Assembly: GCA_016931085.1 (NCBI GenBank)
Contig: JAFGFO010000483.1
Span: 1-9,587 of the forward strand
Direction of reading: 5' to 3'
Length of the DNA: 9,587 nucleotides
DNA from: Thermoflexales bacterium
Lineage (GTDB): Bacteria > Chloroflexota > Anaerolineae > Fen-1058
Shown: positions 1 through 7,266 of the stretch, piece after piece
Numbering within the stretch: the stretch's first letter is position 1
Layout: each line of letters starts with the position of its first letter
Notes under the pieces: generated by a model
What the model saw: only the letters and a program-made list of their open reading frames with translations
Told to the model about the DNA's origin: nothing
Databases searched by the model: none
Translations under genes and position numbers: made by a program

Positions 1-1
1 C

Positions 2-475
2 ATGCCCGATTTCAGCGGCTTTATGGCCGTCGACAAGGCCGACCTGGCCTACACCGGCTACGCCCCCACGGCCGGCACGCCGCTGCAGGACTGGAAGGCC
101 GACGGCAGCATGCAACATCCTCAGGAGGACAAGTTGTATTACTGGCGGGTGGGCGCCTATGATTCCAGCACCTATTCGTGGGCCTGGTCGGACACGCGCT
201 ATTTTACCCGCCACTGGGGCTATATGCCACAGCACATCGCGCCGGCCGACATGAGCGGCACCAACGATTATTTCGAAGCCGAGCCCATGTTCCAATGGAG
301 CGCGGTGCCGGGCGCGTCGTTCTACGAGCTGCAGGCAGCTCTGACGAGTCTTTTGCCACGCCCTACGCTTTTTACACGCGCCAGACCTACTATGTGCCCT
401 ACGCGGCGCCCCTACCCAACGAAGCCAGCTACTATTGGCGCGTGCGCGCGTATTCCTTCAACCAGACCGGGATGA
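2..475 (+). CDS. Frame fragment 1: N-terminal Fn3-like repeats of the giant C25 protein
   Basis: Only 2-343 is meaningful coding; from about 344 the frame becomes arginine/proline/threonine-rich out-of-frame sequence ending at a stop at 473-475. The meaningful part holds the end of one Fn3-like repeat, with the strand motif YYWRVGAYD (YYWRV codons 137-151), and the start of the next (MFQWSAVPGASFYELQ, about 286-334). That second repeat continues in the neighbouring frame as ESFATPYAFYT from 346. The fragment lacks a signal peptide and starts at the window edge, so it is a 5'-truncated piece and the ATG at position 2 is probably an internal methionine. Fn3/Ig-like repeats of this kind generally act as spacers or adhesive modules on extracellular proteins; no catalytic role is visible here. 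Confidence 0.6.
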   Translation: MPDFSGFMAVDKADLAYTGYAPTAGTPLQDWKADGSMQHPQEDKLYYWRVGAYDSSTYSWAWSDTRYFTRHWGYMPQHIAPADMSGTNDYFEAEPMFQWSAVPGASFYELQAALTSLLPRPTLFTRARPTMCPTRRPYPTKPATIGACARIPSTRPG

Positions 476-3171
476 ACGCCAACAGCGGCGCGCCTGGGCT
501 GTGGAGCTGCACGGCCGCCACGGCCGTGTCCGAGACCGATTGCCCCATGTTTCGCATCTTGTGGAGTTACTATCACGCCGGAGGTGAAGACCGCCGGCCG
601 CAGCCGCTCACGCCGCCTAACAACGCTGAAAACGTCGGCTTGCCGCTGTTCAGTTGGACGCCGGTCGAGGGGGCGGCCGAGTACGAGCTGGAAATCTGCA
701 CCGAGCCCAGTTGTGTGGCCGGCCCCAAGCTTCGCATCGGAAGCCCCCCGGCCAACTACGACCAGACGCCCAACACCTTCTGGAACTATAAGATGGGAGA
801 GTATTGGAACCTGCTGCAGCCCAACACGATCTATTACTGGCGGGTGCGCGCCTGCCGGGTCAAGTGCGCCACAGGCCAGTTTGGCCAATGGACCTCCGAC
901 CCGCCCTACGCTTCGCGCCTGTATTCATTCCGAACGGCTCCCAAGGCCATCCCGCCTGCCCCGGCCTTGTTCTACCCCAGTTACTATTTCACCCCCACCA
1001 TCCAGCGCGACAACTTTGAGGATCGCACGGTAGCTGTGCCGGCCTTTATGTGGAACCGCGTCTACAGCGCCACGTCGTACATCATCCAGGTGACGGATCC
1101 TGCCCAAGACCCCAACTTCCTGGCACCCCTGTGGACGGCCCAGACGCGCAATCTGAGCATCGTGCCCACCGTCACGGTGCCGATCACAAAGGGACTCTTT
1201 GTATGGCGCGTTTCGGCTGACGAGGGCGCCAGTTGGGGCGAAATCTGGCGAACGCGCATCGACGTGACGAGCCTGGCCGGGGCGACACCGGCGGGTGAGC
1301 TGCCGCGGCTCTTGCGCGTACCCTACGGTGTGAGCGAAGACAGCCGTACCTACGGCTATGAAAGCGTGGGGACTGTCCCGCTGCTGGAGTGGCTGCCGGT
1401 GGAGGGCGCGGCGGGCTATCACGTGCAGATCGCGCTCGAGCCCAGCTTTGGGGCGGCCGACATCGTGCACGAGAGCGACACGCTGTTTACCAATTACACG
1501 CCGCGCGAGTACTGCCCGCCCAGCCTCCCGCCGCAGGCCGGCTGCCGGCTGGGCTGGGGGACGTACTATTGGCGCGTGCGCGCCCTGGGGACGGCTGGCG
1601 GCTACAGCGCGCCCTACATGTTCATCGTGTCCAAACCGCTGCGCTACATCCCCGGCCACACCACCTCCACCAAGACCGGCTCGTGGGAGCGGGCCATCCT
1701 GGCGCTCGACGCGGAAGGCGACGCGACCAGCCCCGAGCTCGAGCTGGGCAACCTGTACATTGGAGTGAACAAGGATCACTGGCTGGTGGGCTTTGAAGCC
1801 CAACCGGGGCTGGAGCCGGTGGACTATGTCGTCTTGCTGGACACCAACCAGGCCGAGGGCGTGGGCGCCCCACGGCCGCCCACTTTCCCCGGCCTCACCG
1901 TCACCCTGCCGCACCAGCCCGAGTTCGCCATCGTGGGCAGCGTCGTCAGCACGACCACCGTCTTTACGCCGACGCTGTACACCTGGCAAAGGAACACCCA
2001 AAGCTGGGACGTCGGCCGGCGCTTTGACTTTGTCGACAGCCGGGCCTTGTACGACGTAGAGGCCGGCATTGTCGAGCTGCGCCTCAACCGCACCGCCTTG
2101 CAGACGATCGAGGACCCCGCCAGCAACCCGCCCAGCATCGCCTTCAGCGTGTTCTCGTCCGAGTCGGGCAGCGGGACGCTCGGCGACGTGGTGCCCAACA
2201 ATCCCAGCCCAGGCTGCCTGGCGCGCTTTGCCATGCACAGCCAATCGCCCACGCCGGTGCTGCCGCCGGCCCAGGTCATCACCGGCAACGTCATCGTGCG
2301 CCAGACGCCGGTGATGCGTTGGCACAGCCTGGACGACGTGTACAACAATCGAAAGACCGGCACGACGAACGGCAGCACCTACCGGGGACGCGTGGCCACC
2401 GAGTACGGCTTTCCCAGCATCTACCAACCCAATCCCATCGACTCAAGCTCCAAGCAAGAGGGCTGGATGCCCAACACGATGGCTTTTTCGCCCTTCAACT
2501 CGCACTATATCCCCTCCAAGCACACCTTCGCGGACAACACCTATTACTGGGATGTGGCCCCCGTCGTGTGGGATCAGGACCAGGATCAAGAGGTCGAGAT
2601 GCCCTACGGCCAGGTGTACAAGTTCACCAAGTCGATGTACCCCCCACTCGACCCGCGCATCGCTTCCAACGTCTACGTCAGCGGCGCCATCACCTACACC
2701 AACCAGGTGCCGGCCCTGAGCTGGTCGTCCGCCCAAGGTGCCAAAGCTTACCGCTTGCTGATTCTCCAGGGCGGCACGAGCCCCATCGACTTGCCGGAGC
2801 ATCCGCCAAGCGGTGCGGGCACGATCAACACGACGATGGCGCTGATCAACTCGCTGTCCATGGATTCGTACACCTGGCAAGTCCAGACCGTGGATGCCTG
2901 GGGCTTTGCCAGCCAGACCACTTACGGCGGCGGATTCACGGTCATCTATCCCAAGGTCGAGCCGCTGTATCCAAAGCCTGGCCAACTGAGCAATCCGTTC
3001 CTGTTCGCCTGGGAACTGGCCGAGGGGGCGGCCTATTACGAGCTGCAGATCGATCCCACGCCCCAATTCTCGTCGGCCTCGCTCGAAACGTACCGTTCGT
3101 TCAATGCCTATTTCGTCCCGCCGACGGTGCCCAAGGCATTCAAGTACGGCGCGGCCTTTTATTGGCGGGTG
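137..3171 (+). repeat. Degenerate Fn3-like repeat series with YYWRV signature (8 copies)
   Basis: Eight copies of an aromatic-x-W-x-V strand motif occur at 137-151 (YYWRV), 430-444 (YYWRV), 832-846 (YYWRV), 1198-1212 (FVWRV), 1564-1578 (YYWRV), 2542-2556 (YYWDV), 2869-2883 (YTWQV) and 3157-3171 (FYWRV). Most are preceded by an F/L-x-W...G-A-x-x-Y-x-L/V strand. The repeats are divergent at DNA level and vary in length, so they are ancient protein repeats and not recent tandem duplications. The gap between copies five and six holds the DOMON-like domain. Confidence 0.8.
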
Positions 3172-4032
3172 CGGGCCTGCACCGGCCACGGCACCACCTG
3201 CGGCGTGTGGACGCTGAACTTTTTCAACATCCCGATAAATAAAGTCAACCTCGAAGGCCCAACGCAGGGCATGGCCACCGGCGACAACGACTTTACGGCA
3301 TCGGTCTCCCCCATCATGGCCACGAAACCTATTACCTACATCTGGCAGGCCACAGGCCAGGCGCCGGTAACCCAGACTGTTACACTGGACATGTCGCTCA
3401 CGCAGACGGTGACCTACAACTGGCCGGAGGGGGAAGAGGGCGTCAAGCTCATCACCGTCACCGCGACGAACTCGGCCAGCACGGTCAGCGCCACCCACAC
3501 TATCACCATCTCGCCCAAGATCGCGCCGCAAAGCGTGACGATCCATGGGCCAACCAGGGTCAACCCAGGCGTGGGCTATCCATTCACGGCGCTCGTGGCG
3601 CCGGCCAACACCTCCGTGCCGCTCGATTTCACCTGGAGCGCACAGGGTCAGTCCCAACAGCAGAAGCACACGGTTTACGAGATCAGGGACACGGTCACGT
3701 TCACCTGGACCGAGCTGTATCTCAACATGGACCGAGACATCAATCTCACCGTCAGCAACGTCGGCGGGATCGTGACGGCAAGGCACACCGTCAGGGTGAC
3801 CGATGAGCCGCTTTATTCACTCGTTGTGACGCCGACGGCTTTGGAGGTCAGCCTGTCCCCAGGCGGCAGCACGAGCTATACGGTGGTTGTTGGCAACAGC
3901 AGCGTGACCACCTTGACGTGGAGTATATCAGACGACCCTCCCACGGCGTGGCTGAGCTGGTTGCCTGTGAGTGCTACGCTGCCGCCATTGAGCACACAGT
4001 TGTTTTGGTCACTTTCGACGCCGCTGGGCTGA
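178..4032 (+). CDS. Frame fragment 2: Fn3-like repeats, DOMON-like domain, PKD-like and BACON-like modules
   Basis: Genuine coding in this frame runs from about 346 to 3999; 178-345 is out-of-frame overlap with fragment 1, and 4000-4032 is a short wrong-frame tail. Fn3-like repeats each carry a W-x-x-V/A-x-G-A-x-x-Y-x-L strand followed by a YYWRV-type strand (430-444, 832-846, 1198-1212, 1564-1578, 2542-2556, 2869-2883, 3157-3171). Between the fifth and sixth of these, about 1654-2220, is a different domain with LYIGVNKDHWLVGF, a YVVLLDTNQAEG stretch and HQPEFAI. This resembles the DOMON/CBM9-like beta-sandwiches that bind sugars or haem, but the assignment is tentative. PKD-like modules follow at about 3241-3510 and 3523-3810 (GPT...FTA...TW...VT), and the first half of a BACON-like module at about 3820-3999. 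CX4C and CX3C cysteine pairs sit in repeat loops. An extracellular scaffold role is inferred. Confidence 0.7.
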   Translation: MGLVGHALFYPPLGLYATAHRAGRHERHQRLFRSRAHVPMERGAGRVVLRAAGSSDESFATPYAFYTRQTYYVPYAAPLPNEASYYWRVRAYSFNQTGMNANSGAPGLWSCTAATAVSETDCPMFRILWSYYHAGGEDRRPQPLTPPNNAENVGLPLFSWTPVEGAAEYELEICTEPSCVAGPKLRIGSPPANYDQTPNTFWNYKMGEYWNLLQPNTIYYWRVRACRVKCATGQFGQWTSDPPYASRLYSFRTAPKAIPPAPALFYPSYYFTPTIQRDNFEDRTVAVPAFMWNRVYSATSYIIQVTDPAQDPNFLAPLWTAQTRNLSIVPTVTVPITKGLFVWRVSADEGASWGEIWRTRIDVTSLAGATPAGELPRLLRVPYGVSEDSRTYGYESVGTVPLLEWLPVEGAAGYHVQIALEPSFGAADIVHESDTLFTNYTPREYCPPSLPPQAGCRLGWGTYYWRVRALGTAGGYSAPYMFIVSKPLRYIPGHTTSTKTGSWERAILALDAEGDATSPELELGNLYIGVNKDHWLVGFEAQPGLEPVDYVVLLDTNQAEGVGAPRPPTFPGLTVTLPHQPEFAIVGSVVSTTTVFTPTLYTWQRNTQSWDVGRRFDFVDSRALYDVEAGIVELRLNRTALQTIEDPASNPPSIAFSVFSSESGSGTLGDVVPNNPSPGCLARFAMHSQSPTPVLPPAQVITGNVIVRQTPVMRWHSLDDVYNNRKTGTTNGSTYRGRVATEYGFPSIYQPNPIDSSSKQEGWMPNTMAFSPFNSHYIPSKHTFADNTYYWDVAPVVWDQDQDQEVEMPYGQVYKFTKSMYPPLDPRIASNVYVSGAITYTNQVPALSWSSAQGAKAYRLLILQGGTSPIDLPEHPPSGAGTINTTMALINSLSMDSYTWQVQTVDAWGFASQTTYGGGFTVIYPKVEPLYPKPGQLSNPFLFAWELAEGAAYYELQIDPTPQFSSASLETYRSFNAYFVPPTVPKAFKYGAAFYWRVRACTGHGTTCGVWTLNFFNIPINKVNLEGPTQGMATGDNDFTASVSPIMATKPITYIWQATGQAPVTQTVTLDMSLTQTVTYNWPEGEEGVKLITVTATNSASTVSATHTITISPKIAPQSVTIHGPTRVNPGVGYPFTALVAPANTSVPLDFTWSAQGQSQQQKHTVYEIRDTVTFTWTELYLNMDRDINLTVSNVGGIVTARHTVRVTDEPLYSLVVTPTALEVSLSPGGSTSYTVVVGNSSVTTLTWSISDDPPTAWLSWLPVSATLPPLSTQLFWSLSTPLG
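343..344 (+). other. Frameshift site 1 (apparent loss of one base)
   Basis: Frame 2 reads FYELQAAL up to CTG at 341-343, and frame 1 continues with GAG TCT TTT GCC from 346. Inserting one G after 343 gives CTG GAC GAG, reading L-D-E-S-F-A, a typical way for this repeat to continue. The change needed is a single-base restoration in what would be a GG pair. I see no slippery heptamer that would support programmed slippage. Confidence 0.65.
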
Positions 4033-7000
4033 ACGAAGGTGTCTACACTACCACCTGGCGCGTTGCCAGCGACATCCCGAACGAGCCGCACGTGGATGTG
4101 CCGGTGACGCTGACGGTCACGCCGCCAGCCTGTCCGGCGCCCCTGGCTGATGTGAGCATCACTGGCCCCGCGAGCGGCCTCAGCGGCGTCGCCTATACCT
4201 TCAACGCCGTCATCAGTCCCAGCGCTGCCACACAGCCCGTTAGCTATACCTGGGCGCCTGCACCCCAGGGCGGCCAGGGCACGGCCAGCGCAAGCTATCG
4301 CTGGACGACGGCCGGGAACAAGGCGCTCACGCTGCGCGCCGCCAACTGCGGCGGCGGCTTTACGGCCACCCATACCATCGCCATTGCCGAAGCGGCGCCG
4401 CCCGCCTTGAGCGTCAGCCCGCAGGCGTTCTTCTACGCGATGCAGGTGGGCGATCCCGCGCGGCAGGATAGCATCTTCATTGGCAACACCGGTGGGGGAA
4501 CGTTGACCTGGAACGCGAGCGACGACGCCGTCTGGTTGAGCGTTTCGCCGGCCAGCGGCGGCGCGCCGGGCAGCCTGGCGCTGACGGTCGATCCGGCGGG
4601 GCTGCCGGCCGGCGCGTACGCCGGGCGCGTCACGATCTCTGCGCCGGGCGCGCTCCACAGCCCGCAAGTTGTCACCGTCTCGCTCACGCTGGAGGCCCCG
4701 CCGCCTCCGCCGCCCACCGCCCCGGACCTGTCGCAGAGTGGCTTTGGCGCGCAGCCAGCGGCTGTCGACGCCGGCCAGTCCGTCACCTTCACCTTGGATC
4801 TGTACAATCAAGGGACGGCGGCGGCCCAGGCGCGCATCACGGCCACGCTGCCCGCCAGCCTTAGCTTTACGGGCGGGGGCAGCGGGGTGGCGCACGCCGC
4901 CGGACGGGTGACATGGAGCGGCAGCGTGCCGGCCGGCGCGGCGGTGAACGTAAGCTGGCAAGCGCAAGCGGCGGCGGGAACGCCCAATGGCGCGGAACTG
5001 CTCGTCCCGGCCCAGATCGCCGAGGATGGGACGCGCATCTACGCGCGGCAGACGGCCGTGACCGTCATCAACGCGCCGGTGACCTACCATGCCTTGATCC
5101 TGACCAACCGCGAGCGGCTGGCGGCGCTGTACGGCGCGGCCCGCGCCGACGCGGTGTTGAGCAGCCTGCAAGCCCTGGCCGGCGCGACACAGGGCGAGCT
5201 GCTCCGGTTGGATCAAGAGCCGGACGTGGCCGCCGCCTACGCCGCGTGGGCGCTGCAGCCCACCAACGTCACGCGCGCCAATGCTGTGGCGGCCGCTATC
5301 CGCGCGCTGCTGCTGGAGCGCTACGCCCAGCAGCCCGCGCTCAAGTACGTGGTGATCGCCGGCGACGACCGGGTCGTGCCGTTCTACCGCGCCCCCAACG
5401 CCTCGGGCGCGTACCCGGAGAGCAGCTATGCGGGCGCGGGATCAAGCTCCACCATCGGCTCCGCGCTGGCCGCCGATACCATCCCAACCGACGACTATTA
5501 CCTGGCGCTCACGCCTGTGCTTCCGGCCGGGCTGGGCCACGCCTTCTACCTGCCCGACTATGCCGGCGGGCGGTTGATCGAGACGCCGGAGCAGATCGTC
5601 GCGCAGATCGAGGCCTTCCTGGGCGGCGGCGGCTTGAACCTGGCGCAGGCGGCCGTCACCGGCAGCGACAATCCGGGCCAGAACTGGCTGGCGCCCTACG
5701 CGCAAAGCCTGTGCGCCGATGTCCAGGCCGGAGGCGTGAGCGTCAACTGTTCGCTCATCGGCCAGGCGTGGTCGTACACGCAGTTCGTTGGCGACATCTT
5801 TAACAGCCGTAACGACCTGGTCTCGCTCAACCAACACGCCTGCCATTCGTGCCTGGGCACGCCGGATGGCACCCTGAGCACGGCGATGATGAGCCCATCC
5901 GCCGATCACAGCAATGTGTTCCTCTACACCCTGGGCTGTCACGCCGGCTTGAACGTGCCGGACGGCGCGCCGTGGGGCGCGCTCGACCTGCCGGAGGCGT
6001 TCGTGAGCAAGGGCGCGACCTACGTGGGCAACACCGGCTATGGCCTTGGCTGCACCAACACCGAGTGTCTCTCCAATCGCCTGATGCGCCGCTTGAACGC
6101 TCACTTGCTGAACGATCAATGGCAGACAGCCGGCGAGGCGCTGCTGGCGGCCAAGAACGACTATTACGTGACCGAGGGCTACTTTAACGGCCTGGACGAG
6201 CGCATCATGCTCCAGGCTACGTACTATGGCCTGCCGATGCGCCCCTTGAGCTCGCCCGTGCGGCAAGCGCACCTTGCCTTGGCGCTGGACTCGCTGCCGG
6301 CCGGCGCGCGCGTCGTCAGCACGGCCTCCGCGGATTCCTTGACCGCGATCGAGCTGGGCATCGCGCTGCCGGGTTATGGCCAGGTCAGCCAGGCAGAAGG
6401 CGACTATTACACCTATCGCGGCCAGACGCTCTCAGACGTGGGGCGGCCCGTGCAGCCGGCGCTGGACATGAACCTGAGCATCGTAGGAACCCGGGCGCGC
6501 GGCGTGGTCTTCCTGGGCGGTGCGTACCGCCAGGAAAGCGGCTTTGGCCCCTACGTCGAGCAGGGCTACGGCCCGGCCGTCTCGGAGACGGTGGAGATCA
6601 CCGCCACGTGGAGCTACACCGGCTGGACACCGCCCCTGCCGCATACCTTCAACGCGCGGCAGGCCAAGGTGGCCGGCGCGTGGGAGCGCCTGGTCCTGGC
6701 GCTGGGGCAGCACAACGCCCAAGGTCAACGCCAGCGCCTCTTTACGACGCTCGAGCTCAAGACCTACTATGGCGTGGACACGGCCGACTCGACCGCGCCG
6801 GCCATCGGCGCTCTGCAGGCGACCCACTCGGCCGGCCAGGTGACCGTGCGCGCGCCGGTGAGCGACGAATCGGGGCTGTACGAAGTGCTGGTCACGTGGG
6901 ACGAAGGCGGCGCCTGGCGCAGCCGCGCCATGGCGCTCGACGGTGCAAGCTGGCAGGCCAGCTTCCCCGGCGACGGCGCCACGCCCTTTGTCGTTCAGGC

Positions 7001-7109
7001 TGTCGACGCGGCCGGCAACGTGGCGCTGGACGATAACGATGGCCAGTACTACTACGCCGGCGCGGCCGGCTTCAAGGTCTATTTGCCCTTGGCTCTGCGC
7101 GAGGGCTAG
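3918..7109 (+). CDS. Frame fragment 3: C25 (gingipain-like) cysteine peptidase part of the giant protein
   Basis: Meaningful coding starts near 3999, where VVLVTFDAAGLNEG completes the BACON-like module begun in the previous frame; 3918-3998 is overlap. Next come a PKD-like module (about 4140-4395), a second BACON-like module (4407-4691, with WLSVSPASGGAPGS), six consecutive prolines (4698-4715), and a CARDB/DUF11-like module (4725-5080). The C25 domain (about 5088-6240) shows YVVIAGDDRVVPFY (5346-5387), PTDDYYLAL, a hydrophobic strand ending in the candidate catalytic His (SLNQHACH, CAC at 5835-5837) and another ending in the candidate catalytic Cys (FLYTLGCHAG, TGT at 5937-5939). The 34-residue His-to-Cys spacing is close to gingipain R. 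Clan CD peptidases use this His/Cys dyad to cut after specific residues such as Arg or Lys; specificity here cannot be read. Beta-rich segments and an Ig-like repeat (VTVRAPVSDESG...DAAGNV) follow, ending in YLPLALREG. Secreted or surface location is inferred. Confidence 0.8.
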   Translation: MEYIRRPSHGVAELVACECYAAAIEHTVVLVTFDAAGLNEGVYTTTWRVASDIPNEPHVDVPVTLTVTPPACPAPLADVSITGPASGLSGVAYTFNAVISPSAATQPVSYTWAPAPQGGQGTASASYRWTTAGNKALTLRAANCGGGFTATHTIAIAEAAPPALSVSPQAFFYAMQVGDPARQDSIFIGNTGGGTLTWNASDDAVWLSVSPASGGAPGSLALTVDPAGLPAGAYAGRVTISAPGALHSPQVVTVSLTLEAPPPPPPTAPDLSQSGFGAQPAAVDAGQSVTFTLDLYNQGTAAAQARITATLPASLSFTGGGSGVAHAAGRVTWSGSVPAGAAVNVSWQAQAAAGTPNGAELLVPAQIAEDGTRIYARQTAVTVINAPVTYHALILTNRERLAALYGAARADAVLSSLQALAGATQGELLRLDQEPDVAAAYAAWALQPTNVTRANAVAAAIRALLLERYAQQPALKYVVIAGDDRVVPFYRAPNASGAYPESSYAGAGSSSTIGSALAADTIPTDDYYLALTPVLPAGLGHAFYLPDYAGGRLIETPEQIVAQIEAFLGGGGLNLAQAAVTGSDNPGQNWLAPYAQSLCADVQAGGVSVNCSLIGQAWSYTQFVGDIFNSRNDLVSLNQHACHSCLGTPDGTLSTAMMSPSADHSNVFLYTLGCHAGLNVPDGAPWGALDLPEAFVSKGATYVGNTGYGLGCTNTECLSNRLMRRLNAHLLNDQWQTAGEALLAAKNDYYVTEGYFNGLDERIMLQATYYGLPMRPLSSPVRQAHLALALDSLPAGARVVSTASADSLTAIELGIALPGYGQVSQAEGDYYTYRGQTLSDVGRPVQPALDMNLSIVGTRARGVVFLGGAYRQESGFGPYVEQGYGPAVSETVEITATWSYTGWTPPLPHTFNARQAKVAGAWERLVLALGQHNAQGQRQRLFTTLELKTYYGVDTADSTAPAIGALQATHSAGQVTVRAPVSDESGLYEVLVTWDEGGAWRSRAMALDGASWQASFPGDGATPFVVQAVDAAGNVALDDNDGQYYYAGAAGFKVYLPLALREG
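3996..4007 (+). other. Frameshift site 2 (apparent loss of one base)
   Basis: Frame 1 reads PPLSTQ to CAG at 3997-3999, then a wrong-frame tail ending at the stop 4030-4032. Frame 3 continues with VVLVTFDAAGLNEG from 3999. One missing G next to 3999 (CAG GTT) or one missing T in the T run at 4003-4006 would both restore a plausible BACON-like strand, so the exact base cannot be fixed. Confidence 0.65.
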
Positions 7110-7117
7110 CACCTTTA

Positions 7118-7221
7118 AGAAACCGAGTTTTTTGCCTTGCACCCCCAAGCGCGCCCAGCGGCCCGCCGGCGCGCAGCGCCGGACATGGGCAAGCGCGGGG
7201 GAGGGGAAAAACTCGGTTTCT
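7118..7221. repeat. 104-bp nested inverted-repeat element
   Basis: A perfect 15-bp inverted repeat forms the ends: AGAAACCGAGTTTTT at 7118-7132 and AAAAACTCGGTTTCT at 7207-7221. Inside it, CCCCC (7142-7146) can pair with GGGGG (7197-7201), GCGC (7149-7152) with GCGC (7193-7196) and GCCC (7153-7156) with GGGC (7187-7190), leaving AA bulges on alternate sides. A central hairpin CCGGCGC-GCA-GCGCCGG lies at 7166-7182. The whole piece can fold into one long imperfect stem. It starts 8 bp after the peptidase stop codon and could end that transcript, or it could be a dispersed palindromic or MITE-like repeat. No ORF inside looks real. Confidence 0.8.
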
Positions 7222-7238
7222 GTTTAACTGTTGACAAG

Positions 7239-7266
7239 TTGCACTATGAGTGAATCGTGATAGAAT
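7239..7266 (+). promoter_or_regulatory. Candidate sigma70-type promoter of the toxin-antitoxin operon
   Basis: TTGCAC at 7239-7244 and TAGAAT at 7261-7266 are separated by 16 bp, with TG one base before the -10 (7258-7259), an extended -10 feature. A perfect TTGACA lies at 7231-7236 but is 24 bp from TAGAAT, too far for it. The region is AT-richer than the rest of the window and sits 56 bp before the antitoxin start. Prediction is from base pattern only. Confidence 0.45.

Larger units (their letters stand above)
2..7109 (+). pseudogene. Giant multidomain C25-type peptidase gene, 5' end outside window, two apparent -1 frameshifts
   Basis: Three overlapping + strand reading frames join into one protein if one base is restored near 343/344 and another near 3996-4007. 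Each junction falls inside a recognisable domain (an Fn3-like repeat and a BACON-like module) whose two halves lie in different frames, so a single ancestral polypeptide is the simplest reading. The restored product is about 2,369 residues from position 2 to the TAG at 7107-7109. The N-terminus is missing: the ATG at position 2 lies inside an Fn3-like repeat, has no visible upstream ribosome site, and no signal peptide follows it. Order: Fn3-like repeats, DOMON-like domain, Fn3-like repeats, PKD-like, PKD-like, BACON-like, PKD-like, BACON-like, six-proline linker, CARDB/DUF11-like, C25 catalytic domain, beta-rich C-terminus. Paired cysteines and the absence of membrane helices fit an exported protein. 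The frame breaks may be assembly errors rather than true decay; all three frames are otherwise open over long distances. Confidence 0.65.

Noticed and set aside
1681..1710. Similarity of SWERAILALD (1681-1710) to AWERLVLALG (6678-6707)
   Set aside because: Short match with no extended similarity around it; not enough to claim a duplicated domain.
925..2427. Long open frame on the minus strand opposite the giant gene
   Set aside because: Its translation is a low-complexity Arg/Gly/Ala/His-rich sequence without domains, and it lies antisense to a clear multidomain protein. It is a product of high GC and codon bias, as are the other minus-strand open frames under 1-7109.
3996..4007. Programmed -1 ribosomal frameshift at the second frame break
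   Set aside because: The required shift is -1, but no X-XXY-YYZ heptamer is in the right phase and no stable stem follows closely; the same applies at 343.
7118..7221. CRISPR repeat or small RNA gene in the 7110-7321 gap
   Set aside because: There are only two inverted arms, no direct repeat-spacer series, and no tRNA- or riboswitch-like pattern.
7231..7266. TTGACA at 7231-7236 as the -35 box of the toxin-antitoxin promoter
   Set aside because: It is 24 bp from TAGAAT and no acceptable -10 lies 16-18 bp away; TTGCAC at 7239-7244 fits better.
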